A stretch of DNA of 64,000 nt, from positions 62,001 to 126,000 of the forward strand of contig JACCGJ010000195.1 in assembly GCA_013407085.1 (NCBI GenBank). Reading direction: 5' to 3'. Origin of the DNA: Atriophallophorus winterbourni. Lineage: Eukaryota > Platyhelminthes > Trematoda > Plagiorchiida > Microphallidae. The position numbers were made by a program, and so were the translations under genes. Below the pieces are notes generated by a model. It had not been told where the DNA came from and did no database searches. It saw only the letters and a program-made list of their open reading frames with translations. Of the stretch, positions 12,801-24,519 are shown piece after piece (position 1 is the stretch's first letter; every line of letters starts with the position of its first letter).

Positions 12801-15800
12801 TGTAACCGAGATGTAGTTCCATAATCAGGTGAATCATAGCGAGCTGGCAATTCCCAACATGATCCTGCTTTGGCGAGACCGCTCAAGAACAGGTGGTGGA
12901 TTAGCTGTTTATTACTACATGTGTCTTCATTGCACAATGGTTTCTGATACACGATTTGAGCTGGATGATACCATGTGGTGTAACTTGCACCTGGATTCGG
13001 AAGAGAACTACATCCTTGGTGTAATTAACCGCTCACCTACCTCATCTGACGCTCACAAAGAAATGCTGCAAGAAATGATGAGTAACTTTGGAAATCTGAA
13101 CGGAACCCAAATACTCATAATTGGTGATTTCAACCTTCCGCAGCTTAACACCAAAAGATTGCACACGCAGCAATTACTTGAATACAAATTCGCGGGATGA
13201 TTAATCCCATTCCCCTTTAAAACTACGTAAATTAATTCACTCGACAGAGGCTCCGACGAATCTTTAATCCTAGATTTGATTCTCACATTCGAAGCAACAG
13301 CAGTCGAGTCAGTGCAGTAACTGAGTCCTCTGTGGCTAAGTGACTATCTCGTGTTGTTCTGCGAATTCGTGGGCAGCGCCAGGAGGGCATCTGAGGACGT
13401 TAAACTCATCAGAAGTGTCGATAACTTTGGCCTCCGCAAAGCAATCCAGATGCTAGAAGAGAGGCATCACGATCTTACTATTGAAGCCACGAGCGGTAGC
13501 CCACAAGGTTCAGTACTCGGTCCAATACTGGTCTTAATATTTATAAATTATCTACCGAAACTAGTGCAATGTAAACTTGTTACTTTCGCCGACGATGTAA
13601 AAATTTGGACAAAAATCAACTCTGTTGAGGATTGCCTAGTTTCATAGGCAGACTTAAATAAGCTGTACCAGTGGTACATTCGAAACAAGCTGCCCTTCAA
13701 CTTTCGCAAGTGCCAAATGTTGCAAGTTGGGAAAACATTCACTTTCTCATACATACTTGGCAGTCACACGCTTGAGTGGAGTATATCGCAGAAAGATCTC
13801 GGTACCTGCGTGTGCGGAAATTTGAAAAACAGTCTGCAGTGTGAGGCCATATATAAGCGTGCATGCAGCGTACTCGGATTACTCAGACGAATTTTCGGAC
13901 GGTTCCCACCGCACTCATTGTCAAATATACTCAATACCTACATACATACACTTGTGGACTATACAGTACAAGTTCGGACACAATGGATTGAAAGAGACAT
14001 CTCGCTCCTCGAAAGGATTTTTCATAAGGCAACCAAAATGGTTATTGGATTGCCTAATCTACCCTTTGAGCAGCGACTGACTAGATTTGGATTGTGCATC
14101 CTCGAGCGCAGACGCATCCGAGCTGACCTAATTCTGGCATACCGAATAATCCATACAAGGTCTCACCCACTCAGACACCTCTTTACAATTGGTTCCAATC
14201 TCCCGACCCGCAGTGACAACCTGGCTCTTCAAATCCCACATTCCCAATTAAACTGTCGCCGCAACTTTTACGCAGTCCGTGTATGCTTTTTGTGAAACAG
14301 CTTACCACCACAAATTGTTTCCTCATCAAACGAAATGATATTCAAGCAAACATTACGATCTTTTATGTTTGCGCCAGTTTACTGAAATCCCACAGTGATT
14401 CTTTCTTACAGACATTTGGAAAAATAAATATGCCCAAACATATATTTCCGGTCGAGATTTCCTTCCTCCATATCACAATTACTTTTGCTCCTCCTCTGAA
14501 TCACATGGACGCAACCATTAAATTAACGATTTGTTTAACTTTCATACAGCTATTTGCTTTTTTCACCTTAAATCTTGAATCTGGGGTCTCGTGCAGTGAA
14601 TGTGTATTACCTAGTGAGATGAATCTGCTTAAACTTTCCCATTGAACATTCTGGGCCGTTGGAGCAGGTTGATGGAATATCGGAAGTTCAAAAAGAAATA
14701 TTTGGAAATCAAAAGGCTAACGTAACGTTATACGAAGGAATCTGTAAATGGCGGCTAGCTACTTTTCAACCTATTAACATTCTCAGTTTAAAAAGCTATG
14801 CTGTTTCTCTAAGTTAAGAGTTGAACATTCAATTCGGAACAGCTGTGAAGTGAACTAGTTTATTTTTGATTCGTGAGAAATATCACTCTGCACAATAATT
14901 TGGGTAGCAATTAGGACAATTTCCTACGAAGTGACGTAATTTGTAGAAAGCGCAATACACTAGCGCGAGTGAATTTCCAACCCATCTTGCATGAATGAAC
15001 AATATCAGGCTTCAAAATCTTTTCGGTATCTGAATTGTGTTGGTTGACAACGTAACTATCTATATTATTTATTCAATGATGATGATTATCCGTGCGGAGA
15101 TTACTATTTTATCGTGAAGCAATACTTTCCTTCCAGTTGTTCAGTGTTCGTTTATGAAGAACATCCAGTCTAGTAAAATTCTTGTAACATTCTATGCAGA
15201 ACTCATATCCAAAAATGACCGTTACCAATAGAGATTTCGCGATAAACTAACCAATCAAATTACAGAGAAATACATCTGAAAAAAATTCAAAGTGATCGAT
15301 CGATTTGTTCACAAAGCTTACTGGTCTGTGCTGCACTGATACGTTCCGTCCTTGTCACATGGGCCCAATTGGTTATCGCCTCGCTCGCATTGATCCACCC
15401 AACCAGTGATTCTTTCACATTTGAAGGAAGTATCCATCCATTGATAGCCGTCCTCGCAATCGCACACGTAACCACCTTCTTCTTTGAGCCAATTAAGGTA
15501 ATGCGGTCCGGGAATACGATCCCAATTTTTGGGTTCAACCAATTCTGAGAAAAGTTGATGTATGTATACACTCCAGATTCGCCGCTGTTCAAAGAAAATG
15601 GAGTTGTAAATTCAAATGTGAATGTTTATTGCTGACCTGTGAACATTTAATTAAGTCTGCTGATCAAATTGAAGCATATTCTAGCAGAATCCCGAAGGGC
15701 ATTCAACTTTGAGTCGTCCGATAACTATTAGCTTTTTAGCCTGCTTTTATAAATGTTACAAAGTCGTTCGGTGACCAATGAAAATTGGTGACACGAATTT

Positions 15801-18800
15801 CAACTTTCGAGGCATGAATAAAAATGAGTCTCCGTGGCAAGTTGAGTTGGGAAAAATAAAGTGCTTTGCATCCAAAACCTTGATATAGCACCAAATCAAA
15901 TGGATGTCGTGAGCCAACTATATGCTCATGGATTTGGTCACGACTTACAAAAATCGGATATCATGGTGCCGCATAGAGGGCATATTCACATAAGCTATTT
16001 GCCAGCCAGTTTTGATTGATCGGAACCGCTTGATTAGAATAATGTTGATTTTAAAAGAAATAACAACAATCGTACCTCTACAGTTCACCAAAGGTCAAAC
16101 CTTAGTACGTATGTCGAGTTATTTCCAAATGGAAACAGACCTCTAATGCTCATTTACATGAATTTTCATCACACACCCCACGACCGGTTTCATGATGTTT
16201 GCAATCATCAGGTAGACACAGCAGGATCTGGATCCGCATGCGCTTGAAACAGCTAAAGAATAGAAAACCAGTTTGCCCCTTATTTTCATTAATGCGGTAA
16301 TATGAATAATAACAATAATAATTCTAATGAAGTAAGTTAAATCCCGACGGAGAATCGACCTCTGGAAACGTCATTAAAAAATGATAATTCTAAGTACTCA
16401 CCGACACACATCTTGGCGTACGCGTATTTCTAACGGAAGCACACGGATTTCCAGGTTTCGCTAACTTGCTCTCAAGTGCGGAAACATCTTTATCGATAAT
16501 TCCGAGACATGGAGATGGGCAGATGAACTGAAGGTTGTTGTGAAAGTGTTGGCACAATGCCAAGTTGAATAGAATGAGAAGCATGTCGTGGCCCATGGGA
16601 AGTAACTTGAGATCACGTTCTGGTACCCAGTCCAAAAGAAAATCATAGACATAGCTTTCTTCGCTGAATAAAAAGATTAGAATCTCGTAACTTATTTTGA
16701 TTCAGATAATCTTTCTCACTAAACAAATGTTAATCAAACTGTTACATTGTATGTGATAGCACTCATAGCTCACATATCATTGAGAAATTTATGTTTCAAA
16801 GACCATTAATAGTGATGCCTCGAATTTTGTGTGATGCAATTGGGAAGGCTCTTTAGGGCTCTTGCGGAATGGAATTGTTGAAGTGGGCTGTGATTGTGTT
16901 CTGTTTAGAACAAAAGTTTCGCTAGTTACGTTGCAACGACTAATCTTCTAGGCTTATAAGCATAACTGCCAGTGGTTATCCATGGAAAGGAAACAAAGTT
17001 CAAAATTGTTCAATTGTCATAACGATGTGAACCTATGTTGAAGTTGATGCTGTATGTGGCCAGAATTTGGTTTGACTCCACATCAATGCTTCATTCACTT
17101 TTGACAGTTATACATTTTGTAGCTTTCGATTGATGTACATTTTACACAGTAGCCTATTTTGCTACTTAAACAACAAAATAATTGGTACATCGTGGAAAAG
17201 GCAACAACGAATCGGAACTTTCCGAGAATGGTAACGATAACAGAAGCAAATATGAACTCACTTCTCCTCAGTTTTCCTGATGAAAAAATCGAATTAAAAT
17301 TGCAATTCTTTTAAAGTATTTATGCTTGGATTACTCTTTCTAAAAGTGTTAATTTCTAAAATGACTCCAAACATGAAAACTACCTTTTGTTGACAAAGCC
17401 ATCACTACATGGTCCATAATGTACGGTCATGTCGTAGGTGGTGATACAATGATAGAAATACCGCCACCACATCGAAACAGCCTCTGGTTTTTCGGTCATG
17501 TTCTCCAGTTTACTATCGACCAATCTCAGAAAAGGTGCTCCATACAGATAATGAATGACGTTGGCAAGGGCTCGCCGCATCGGGCGTAATTTGGACATCT
17601 CCACTGTCAACAAGTTGACGAAACCGTGAAACCTCCCGAGAAGTAAATCAGGTGGATCGTCTATTTCTTCTAACGTTTTGAATCGAGGCAGAGCAAAGCT
17701 GAATGAGATGACAAGGATAGAATTGAATTTATAGATGTACAATTTCAATAAAACATTTATATAACGTTTGAGTTGAACAGAATTTTACGATGTTTAATGT
17801 CTATGTATGCTGAGAACGATAATTATGGTCTTGTATTTTAACTGGCTTGGAAATTTATATGAAAAAGTCAAACTATTTTGGCACAACTTAGGATACTGGT
17901 AAAAATATAGGTTTATAAGATATTTCACCTTCCGTTTTGTAATTCTGAAGTGAAAAATCAATCAATTGTGAGGTAGACCGTGGCGAGATTTCCATACTAA
18001 TGTTTCAGTGGAGGCAAGCCTTGAATCACTCGAGGGAATGGAATGGTTCAGTAAGAATGCTTTAGCTTTTGTCTACAAATTGGCTTATTGTTTTATTGGT
18101 GATTAGGCGTTCCAAAAAACAGGCAAACCCCTATTGGAGTTGAAGAACAGTTATGGCGTGCCAATTGTCCACGAATGGCAACACATTAAACAACTGGTTC
18201 AAATTGGAATAGAATCTTAAAATGATAACACTTCGCTTTCATTATCTTGTAGGTTATTATTAGAACACCTTGAAATCGAAAAAACAAAGTGAGGCAAAGA
18301 AGATTGTTGTATACTTTTGTCCATTCCTACAAGAAATTATTTTATACAACCAAAAATCCTTATCAATAAGTGCATTCGGTAATAATGCGTAAATCAAACC
18401 ATTCATCATGTTCAGGCGTAAACTAGAACCTCATGCGGTCAGACGAACAAATAGGACCGTACATTACCTGTGATAACATGGCAGCAATACTGCCTGGTGT
18501 TGCATAGCCCAGGTCCTGGCATCTGGACCATGGATGCCTGGCATGAAAAAATTATCATCCGCACACAAGGTGTTAGTCTATCCTTAGCGCAATCGCGATC
18601 AGCCTCGTATCTCAGTCCCGTCCAAGCTTGTTAATCACATATGTCAAAATGATAAACATCATTGGTCACCTGATCTATAGATGTGACTTTGTAAGCAAAC
18701 TAGTTTCGTGTATGGCAAATTAGCCGTTACAAACCAGTTCACTACACCAGTCGCTGATGGTTTCGTGTCAGATACATACGCTTACGCAATAAACTGAAGA

Positions 18801-19449
18801 TGTGGTTAAACCAACGCTGTACGAATGTACCAGGACATAAGGCGACAAGAAATAAAAATAAATTAGCAGATATCGTTAATGCTTCTTAAAATGATTATAA
18901 ATTCCAAGGTCTGAGGACAATGGCTCAAAAATGATATTTTACAGCTCAATAGTTTATACCATGGAGCATCTAAGATTTTCGACGGTTTTAAAATTTTGCG
19001 GAACTTTACACGAAGAAAAATTTGAGGCGAAGTTATCCTCATATATATATATATAGTATTTAATGCTATTTGTCCTGTCCTTGAGAAGCTATTCCTAGTT
19101 CGAACCTGAAGGCAAATAGTGGATATTCCACACTCCAAACAGAACTGTCGCAGATATTTTAATTGAGTAGGCCTTTTACTTGGGAATTCGAATCAGATGA
19201 TGTGGTAGACTAAATAAGTTTAGCTATAAGTTAATTTAAACTTGACGCATATATGCAAAAATGGCCTTAGAAAGCTCAATTAAAAATGGAATTAAGAACT
19301 TACGCTGGCGTCAAATATTCGGTACTGATATCTTCCTCTTCCCGAGTTACCTCCTGGAATTCCAACGAGAAGTGCGAGTAATTATATTGGCCATTAATTT
19401 GCATTGCGATTAAGTGGAAAACAATGAAAATTGTTAGGAGCAATGCCAT
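3664..19449 (-). CDS. Single-pass membrane protein with EGF-like modules and one TSP type-1 repeat (8 exons)
   Basis: Coding exons in transcript order: 19449-19304, 17698-17384, 16663-16402, 15584-15322, 11750-11619, 10779-10461, 7644-7459, 3858-3664. They total 1818 nt, or 605 residues plus TAA. Every junction is GT...AG and the phases agree throughout. Layout: signal peptide (1-20); a region of about 220 residues without a domain I recognise; Cys-rich EGF-like segments (about 215-480), with complete six-Cys EGF modules at C307-C347 and C443-C476; one thrombospondin type-1 repeat (483-503, W-x2-W-x2-C-x3-C-G); a transmembrane helix (about 577-597); and an 8-residue basic tail. N-glycosylation sequons occur at N23, N385 and N460, among others. 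The layout predicts a type I surface protein for adhesion or ligand binding. I cannot assign it to a named family. Introns are 0.7 to 3.6 kb and hold several repeats. Confidence 0.88.
5090..5780 (-). repeat. Penelope-like 3' non-coding remnant
   Basis: The stretch 5090-5200 is recognisably similar to 20420-20490, next to a minus-strand PLE: both carry 'gtttcgcttctga' or a near variant, followed by 'cttcgtcaga' or a near variant. Weaker similarity continues to about 5780 ('gaggttaaaac'). It lies in intron 7 of the EGF/TSP1 gene. No coding part remains. Confidence 0.4.
6500..7025 (+). repeat. Unclassified ~500 bp repeat, copy 1
   Basis: This segment is similar over about 500 bases to the reverse complement of 61840-62345, and in part to 8085-8650. 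Shared blocks include 'atgcaattcgtcaatgtcag' (or near variants), a cluster around 'ggacgaaatcga', and 'cctcagggatgaatcg'. The open frames here are accidental, because they are not shared between copies. I found no terminal repeats or transposase. It lies in intron 7. Confidence 0.6.
7459..7644 (-). CDS. Exon 7: thrombospondin type-1 repeat
   Basis: Residues 480-541. The first half is a TSP1 signature: 'WSVWSECLPLCG' followed by alternating Arg/Thr. The rest is an acidic linker. The exon is in phase 0 at both ends. Two TSP1 cysteines probably come from exon 8 (C545, C553). Confidence 0.88.
8040..8660 (+). repeat. Unclassified repeat, diverged copy 2
   Basis: Shares 'gacaacgtcagcc', 'gactgacaaatcagat' and a 60-base block around 'gtgcgtaataaatgcgttgaccaattggc' (or near variants) with the copy at 6500-7025. 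The middle portion (8260-8500) is not shared. A short CA run sits at 8205. It lies in intron 6 of the EGF/TSP1 gene. Confidence 0.5.
8660..10020. other. Intron 6, remaining part
   Basis: AT-rich intronic sequence between exons 6 and 7. Two small open frames at 9231-9767 show no motif and no splice context. I see nothing else. Confidence 0.4.
10055..10140 (+). repeat. Trace of an RTE-like reverse transcriptase C-terminus
   Basis: A short translated stretch reads 'RRRLRWLSNVYRMEND', which resembles 'LRWLGHVLRM' at the C-terminus of the RTE copy at 34600. It is only about 80 bases, so the call is tentative. Confidence 0.3.
10461..10779 (-). CDS. Exon 6: two EGF-like modules
   Basis: Residues 373-479. 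An irregular module uses cysteines 382 to 436 ('YRCKCKPPF'). A canonical EGF follows: C443-x4-C-x4-C-x11-C-x-C-x8-C476, ending 'CDPGYDGEMC'. Phase 2 in and 0 out, donor GTGAGT. Confidence 0.9.
11195..11285 (+). repeat. Penelope-like 3' terminal motif, solo
   Basis: Contains 'gcgtcatctagtctgg', then 'cgacgaaacgtctg', then 'ctcagcgaacac'. This is the same order of words as at the PLE end at 58206-58270. Only the terminus remains, inside intron 5 of the EGF/TSP1 gene. Confidence 0.5.
11619..11750 (-). CDS. Exon 5: second half of an EGF module
   Basis: This short exon has no useful ORF of its own. It encodes 'FCDCNPGYFGKRC' (cysteines 336, 338, 347), the classic C-terminal half of an EGF module, and links exons 4 and 6 in phase (2 in, 2 out). 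Confidence 0.85.
12660..14300 (+). mobile_element. CR1-like retrotransposon with internal deletion
   Basis: Inserted in intron 4 of the EGF/TSP1 gene, antisense to it. The endonuclease starts near 12715 ('YTNAQCLRNKI') and runs to about 13320 ('IGDFNLPQL'). The sequence then jumps to the RT palm at 13490-13647 ('SPQGSVLGPIL', then 'FADDVKIW' with the catalytic pair). Fingers and much of the palm are missing, so roughly 1 kb has been lost. The C-terminal thumb/connection region runs 13717-14295. It is probably the same family as the copy at 380-3135, judged by order and wording. Frames are broken by stops. Confidence 0.85.
14300..15321. other. Intron 4, remaining part
   Basis: AT-rich sequence between the CR1 insertion and exon 4. 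The open frame at 14283-14645 continues from the CR1 tail and shows no domain. Confidence 0.4.
15322..15584 (-). CDS. Exon 4: EGF-like modules
   Basis: The acceptor TTTGAACAG is the one that keeps the frame from exon 3. A later AG closer to the EGF motif would break it. Residues 242-328 include 'YVCDCEDGY' and the first three cysteines (307, 317, 325) of a full EGF module that finishes in exon 5. Donor GTAAGC, phase 2. Confidence 0.85.
16402..16663 (-). CDS. Exon 3: ectodomain, start of the Cys-rich part
   Basis: Phase 2 in and phase 0 out, residues 154-241. It contains 'CPSPC' and two further cysteines before the donor GTGAGT. These cysteines probably pair with those encoded at the start of exon 4 to make a first, irregular EGF-like module. 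Confidence 0.85.
17384..17698 (-). CDS. Exon 2: N-terminal ectodomain
   Basis: Phase 2 in and phase 2 out, residues 49-153. It is rich in hydrophobic and aromatic residues (FHGFVNLL, MWWRYFYHC) and has two cysteines near its end. No known domain is recognisable. Acceptor TCATTCAG, donor GTAGTT. Confidence 0.85.
17699..19303. other. Intron 1 of the EGF/TSP1 gene
   Basis: Intronic sequence with a short AT run near 19030-19050. A stretch at 18480-18545 has several 'cctgg' words but does not align convincingly with the short modular repeat found further right. No coding exon is needed here, because exons 1 and 2 join in phase. Confidence 0.45.
19304..19449 (-). CDS. Exon 1: start codon and signal peptide
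   Basis: The exon opens with ATG, then a hydrophobic run (MALLLTIFIVFHLIAMQING) typical of a cleaved signal peptide, then an acidic stretch (EVTREEED). The donor GTAAGT follows CCAGC, leaving phase 2. It was found by hand and is too short for an ordinary ORF scan. Confidence 0.85.
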
Positions 19450-19940
19450 ATTCACTCGACAGAGAATGGTTGAAGCTAAATTTTTGAAAGTATTGATCGT
19501 ATCTCAGTCCAGCCCAGCATAATGAAGCAACATTCCTTACAGTATTCAATTGTCTAAATTCCAGAAATATCGATGGATTCGCTCATGGTAATTAAAGAAA
19601 AGCACTTCGTTAGAGTCCATGAAGAATGAATTCTAAAAAGGAAAGTATTATCATTGGTACCTGCTTACATTTTAACGATTTTCGTGTTCTGATTGACCTG
19701 CTTAGCGGATTTGATGCAGTAAGATAAATAATCACTCCTTATTCTAGTGCCTTGTCGAGTTACGAAATTGTAAAAGATTTCATCCACTCTGAATCAAACT
19801 TTTTATTTCTTTTTCATGAACGAATATTTACGATAATATGGTAATTGTGAAGCTATGCGCTTTTTAGTGACCATACATTCTTGAATCTTGGTAATAAATT
19901 GTTCTTATTGAATTCTGCATATTACTCACTTTCAAAACAC

Positions 19941-20152
19941 CGTATGTATGTATGAAAGCACACGCCTGATCCAGGCAAAGTGCCGCACAGTCAGAGACTG
20001 CACGTGGGCTAAGATACGGGTGTGCAATCGGGCAGCATTTCTGTGCTGTACGGCTAACATCGTGCTAAATTGATTGGCCAACGGTAGTGAGCTGCATGCC
20101 GAAACACGCTGGAGTCACACTACCATTTCTATTTCCCCCCTTTCAAAACACT
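19941..20152. repeat. Short modular element (A+B), fold-back copy
   Basis: Begins like module A in plus orientation ('tatgtatgaaagca' to 'gggctaagata'). It then continues with module B in reverse complement: 'actaccatttctattt' near the end matches the complement of 'aaatagaaatggtagt' in direct copies. The two halves therefore face each other. Confidence 0.65.
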
Positions 20153-20169
20153 AACATACCAGTGACTAC

Positions 20170-21440
20170 TTAACGTGTTATCCTCGACTGAAAGAAAACG
20201 GAGATCAAGTTAGTATGGAAATGTTGAATGTGTAAACTTGTTTTAAAATAGATTAAACAGTTAATCATGATTTGGAGTAAATCACTCACGTTAGTTAGGT
20301 CGATGGTTCTACATTTTATGATCAAGTGTGCTTTCCTCAGAAATCCGTGACCAGATAGCAATTGATTGGAATATGTTTGGGACCTATCGTGTGGTCGTAA
20401 TGCAAAGAATGTTGAATGCAATCGTTTAGAACAGCTTTTGGGAAATGTTTCGCTTCTGATAGATAATCTTCGTCAGACCTAGGGTGATAGTGAGGAACAT
20501 GACGAAGTAGTGTACTAGCCACCACCTCTGTTTGACTTCGTCGCTAAGCAGCTTATAGTAAGTCTAGGTGGTGTCGAGTCACGTAGTCAAGAGCAGGATG
20601 CCTAATCCAGTGTGTATTCACATCAAACTGATAAAATTGAACATTGTCGAGGTCGGTTGACAATGTAGATCTCATGTGTAGAAGTGTAAAACTAACGAGG
20701 TTAAAACTAGAGAATTTTTAAAAATCTAATTAACTATTAGTATTACGTTAAGTAAAACGTCCGCATGTGTTTAGAGACAAATTGTGGATATCTCTACCCC
20801 ATCCACCTTATTGACATCAAGTCGATCTAACCTAGCAATTTCCACCGCCTTCGCATGTAGATGTCCCTCATAATATGTAATACCGCGTCTTAACACTTCC
20901 GCATTGTCTACATCGACTCGGTGTCCTGTATCTGATAGTGGACCATCAAGGATAAATAGAAAATAATAAATGGAAAACTTCAAGCAACTGTGGCTGCATT
21001 TTGACACTCATTCTCTGTTCCTCTATTTTCATATGAAGTTCCCCAGAAGAGTGCACTATGTAAACCCCAGGACAATTCTTATGTTTGATTCTGTAATTGC
21101 TGTTCCTTACGCTTGATAAAGGTGTCTTATCCTTGACGTGCACCGGGATCGAACGAATAGTTTTTCCTCTCTTCTATGCCACACGTATGGACACCTGGTT
21201 CAAGATTCTACTTGTCTCACCAAGTGCTTTGAAAGCAACGATAGTCGCTGATTGGTCAAAAAATTTGACGCGGAACAACTGGCTTCGAATCAATTTTCCG
21301 CTTATAGACGATGGTGATGCTAATGTACTATATAAGAAAATACACCCATTTGGCAGCATCTTCCCAGCAGTATCCGACTACAGCTTATGCGTTGCATCGG
21401 TGATTTCCCCGAAACCAGGCGAGACTATTTTTTGCTAACA
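20170..21440 (-). mobile_element. Penelope-like element, 3' half with GIY-YIG remnant
   Basis: Minus-strand translation gives, in order, a segment around 'RVKFFDQSATIVAFKA' (21359-21174), then 'YRIKHKNCPGVYIVHSS' (about 21090-21030), which is the GIY-YIG nuclease start. The downstream segment 'DTGHRVDVDNAEVLRRGITY' (20942-20771) is typical of PLE C-termini. Frameshifts separate the blocks. The reverse transcriptase core is absent, so the copy is 5'-truncated. Its non-coding tail (20525-20400) resembles 5090-5200. Confidence 0.7.
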
Positions 21441-22400
21441 AATGAAAGAGTGCGTATGGATGGACGACACATTTGAAACAGTTCATCTCGGCTATGTGAA
21501 ACTCTCGTAAACACGAAAATCAGTTCATTCATAGAAAATTGTGATCACAAGCCTTTCCTGGTTACAGAGTAGTGGGAAAAGATTTCGTAGATAACCATTT
21601 AGGAAATCCATAGTGGGACATCTTGCTCACAAATTGCGCACTAATTTATAATCAGACATGTTCTCCTTACTCCCCGTTTTGCGCCTGTAGATACATGGAC
21701 TATCGGCGTCCTTGATATTTTTAGGATCAAATGTCGATTATTTTCAAATAAGTTTTTTCCATTCTTCAAACAAAATGCAATGCACCGACACAATAATCCT
21801 GGAAGCGTATGACGAGTTTTTAATCATTACCAATTTTTTCTTCTTGAAACTCGCTTTGCACATAAAATATATCTTTCAGGTGGAGGTTAATGAGTTGAAC
21901 TAATGGCTTGGTAGCTTCAATCCTTCTGTTTACCGTTCAAATGCGAACGCTTACATTCCGCATCTAGGAAAACAAATTTGTCGAACACAAGGTAATTGAA
22001 GTTACGTTTGTAAGAGATTTTGTTCATCAAATTTTTAACATCTGTTTCAGTTAATTTTGATGGATGTAACGCTGTATAACAAAATTAAAGTGTACTCAAG
22101 GAGTTATTAGGTTATAAAATGGCTAATCATCCTTGTTATTCAAACCAGCGTTAGGTTTCTAAACCTGGTCAATACACACCGTTCGGTATGACATTTGCAC
22201 TGGTAGTGAGCGAACACGTAAGCATTTATCCAATAGAAATTGCTATTTTGTGCTTAATGTAAACTGGTTGTTTTGTCTTGCATAAAGGTTTTGGGTGCTT
22301 TCGCGATGCGATTTTCGTTTGCCAGAAGTTTCCGAATGTGGTCGAAAATTACTGGAACAAATCGTCAACCTTAATTCTGTGCAATCGTGACAAACTTGGG
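21440..22400. other. Intergenic sequence
   Basis: AT-rich, with no recognisable coding motif. Small open frames here lack homology clues. Confidence 0.35.
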
Positions 22401-22595
22401 AGATATAGAGAACACAGTCAGAGACTGCACGTGGGCTAAGATATTGTCAGGTTGCCCAGGCCTAGACAGATATGAGATACAAAATAGAAATGGTAGTGAG
22501 ACACCAGCATGTTTCGCATGCAGCTCACCACCGGTGGCCAATCAATGTAGCGCGGTGTTAGCCGCACAGCACAGAAGTCCTGTACGATTGCTCAT
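22401..22595 (+). repeat. Short modular element (A+B)
   Basis: Lacks the first ~40 bases of module A. Starts at 'cacagtcagagactgcacg', continues through 'gttgcccaggcctagac' into module B ('agaaatggtagtgaga', 'catgcagctcac', 'gcggtgttagccgcacagca'). Confidence 0.75.
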
Positions 22596-22849
22596 CCATG
22601 TGTAAAAAAACGAGCATTCTTCATACGACAATATTATCCGGTAACCTCTTCTCAGTTCAATAAACCACTTCATTAATTGCTTGTCGTTAACGCGGTGTTC
22701 TTTCAACTTGCGGGAAAAAACGTGTAGAAATTCTCAGCAACCGTTCGAAAAATTGCCACAAAATTTTTAGGACATTCTTTGGATATAATCATCCCGTGAG
22801 TTTTTTATTCCAAAGTTCCTAGAGGGGAACTTCATCACAACGTCCGTGC

Positions 22850-24270
22850 AACCTATGCAGGTCGCGCTGAGACTGGACCTTAACGTGGTGCGATGGTTTG
22901 TGTACTTTGATGACCCATTGTGCTATACTGGGTGGTCTTTTGGTGTCAGCAGAGCTACTCATAACAGGAAGGTCGATGGATAGAGGTAAGACAAACTCAA
23001 TCTCAACCCACTGCCTTGTGGTTCAGGCTTTTTAGTCAAAGGCTCCGGGTGGGGCCCCCTAAGCCAACCCCCTACTTCGGCCTGGGCAAACGGGTAGTAT
23101 CACGCCCACAAGCAATTATGAAAATAAAGGTAAAATGACAGATCCCATGCTCCCACGCTCTTTGCTCAAAATGCATGCAAACTTTTTCATAACTGTTTTC
23201 CGTTTTGTGGTTCTGTGGGTAGCCCTGACAGAAGTGCAGCTTGTTCATCGAGGTTTCCAAATTCAGCCACTTCGAATGACTCCAGAGCATTCTTCCGCCC
23301 ACGCGTACCATTCAAATTAGCAGCGTTTAATGTACGGACTTTAGCTAGCATCGGACAGCATGCAGACTTGGCACGCACACTTGATAGCCTCGATGTCGAT
23401 GTGTGCTGTTCGTCGGAAACACGCATGCATAACTCTAGCTCAGTTACGCGATTATCTAACACTTCGAACCTACGCAAGTCACACTATCTATGTTTGTCCA
23501 CTGATGACGATGCCATGGTATCTGGTCAAGCTGGTGTCGGAATCGTCTTGAGTGAGCGAGCTGAGGTCGCACTGTTAGACTGGATCCCAGTCGACAGTCG
23601 CATTTGTGCAGTAAGACTACAGGGTTCGTGCAAAAAGCCGATTTCGTAATAAATCCCGCAACCTGTTTGTGGTTGCTGCCTATGCACCGACTAATTGTAG
23701 CTCTGAACTTGATAAGGATGAGTTTTATGGAAGATTACAAGAACTTATTAGACTTGCATCGTTGTTTGGAGACATGAATGCAGGCGTAGGCCGTCTATCT
23801 TTAAACGAGCATTTCGTGGGTGGAAGGTTTGGTCTCAATTCAATTTAATGGTCTAAAAAGCACATAGCTTTACAAAAAACCACAGAATAATATGGACAGA
23901 TTATTAGACACGTGCTACGAACGAAGCTTCTTAAAAAAACAAGGATTTGAAGCATGGCCCAAAGTTAACAGTAGTAGGAAATGTCCCTAAAACGAAAATA
24001 TGATGCCTGTATCTGCAATGTCGACATACCATGGGATGGGAGACGCAATCTGGATGGAAAATCATTCTATTTTCAGTAGGCACTAATTGATACTGTTTAT
24101 CGTGAGCACAAACCTATCACAACACTGAGAAGCCATGACCGATTCAGCATGAAGTGGAATAAACATTTTAGTCAGGCTGGTACCAACCGATTGCAAATCG
24201 ATGAATTGGTCATAAATCTGGCCGATGATAACGTGTCCGTAACCTGCTGCGAAATCAGGCTAGAAAAAAG
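22850..24270 (+). mobile_element. RTE-like retrotransposon, 5' part
   Basis: The 5' leader (22860-23060) contains 'aacgtggtgcgatggtttgtg', which also occurs inverted at 37040-37060. The apurinic endonuclease begins near 23308 ('KLAAFNVRTLASIGQHADLA') and has 'CSSETRM' and 'GVGIVLSERAEVALLDW'. It continues in another frame past a break near 23640 ('VVAAYAPTN', then 'GDMNAGVG'). Decayed linker sequence follows to about 24270. The reverse transcriptase is missing, so this is a 3'-truncated or deleted copy. Confidence 0.8.
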
Positions 24271-24519
24271 GCTAGTTGACCGCCCCGAACACGTTTAGAG
24301 ACGCGCTAGCTAGGCAATGCTTATGAAGCTGCGTTGCGCCCGACCGTGAGCGCTGGAGAACCGGTTGAAGCTTTATGATTCATTGAAAAAAAACGAGAAA
24401 GAAGTCAAGTGCGACCACAATAGATGTTGCTGGCTTCTTCCGGACTGGTCGGGCAAACAAAGCTACTCAAATGTGCTAGTCTGGAGAACAGTTCATAAAC
24501 GCTTAATTGCGATCGGTCA

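Noticed and set aside
18480..18560. Words resembling the short modular element
   Set aside because: Only scattered 'cctgg' units match; order and spacing differ from module A.
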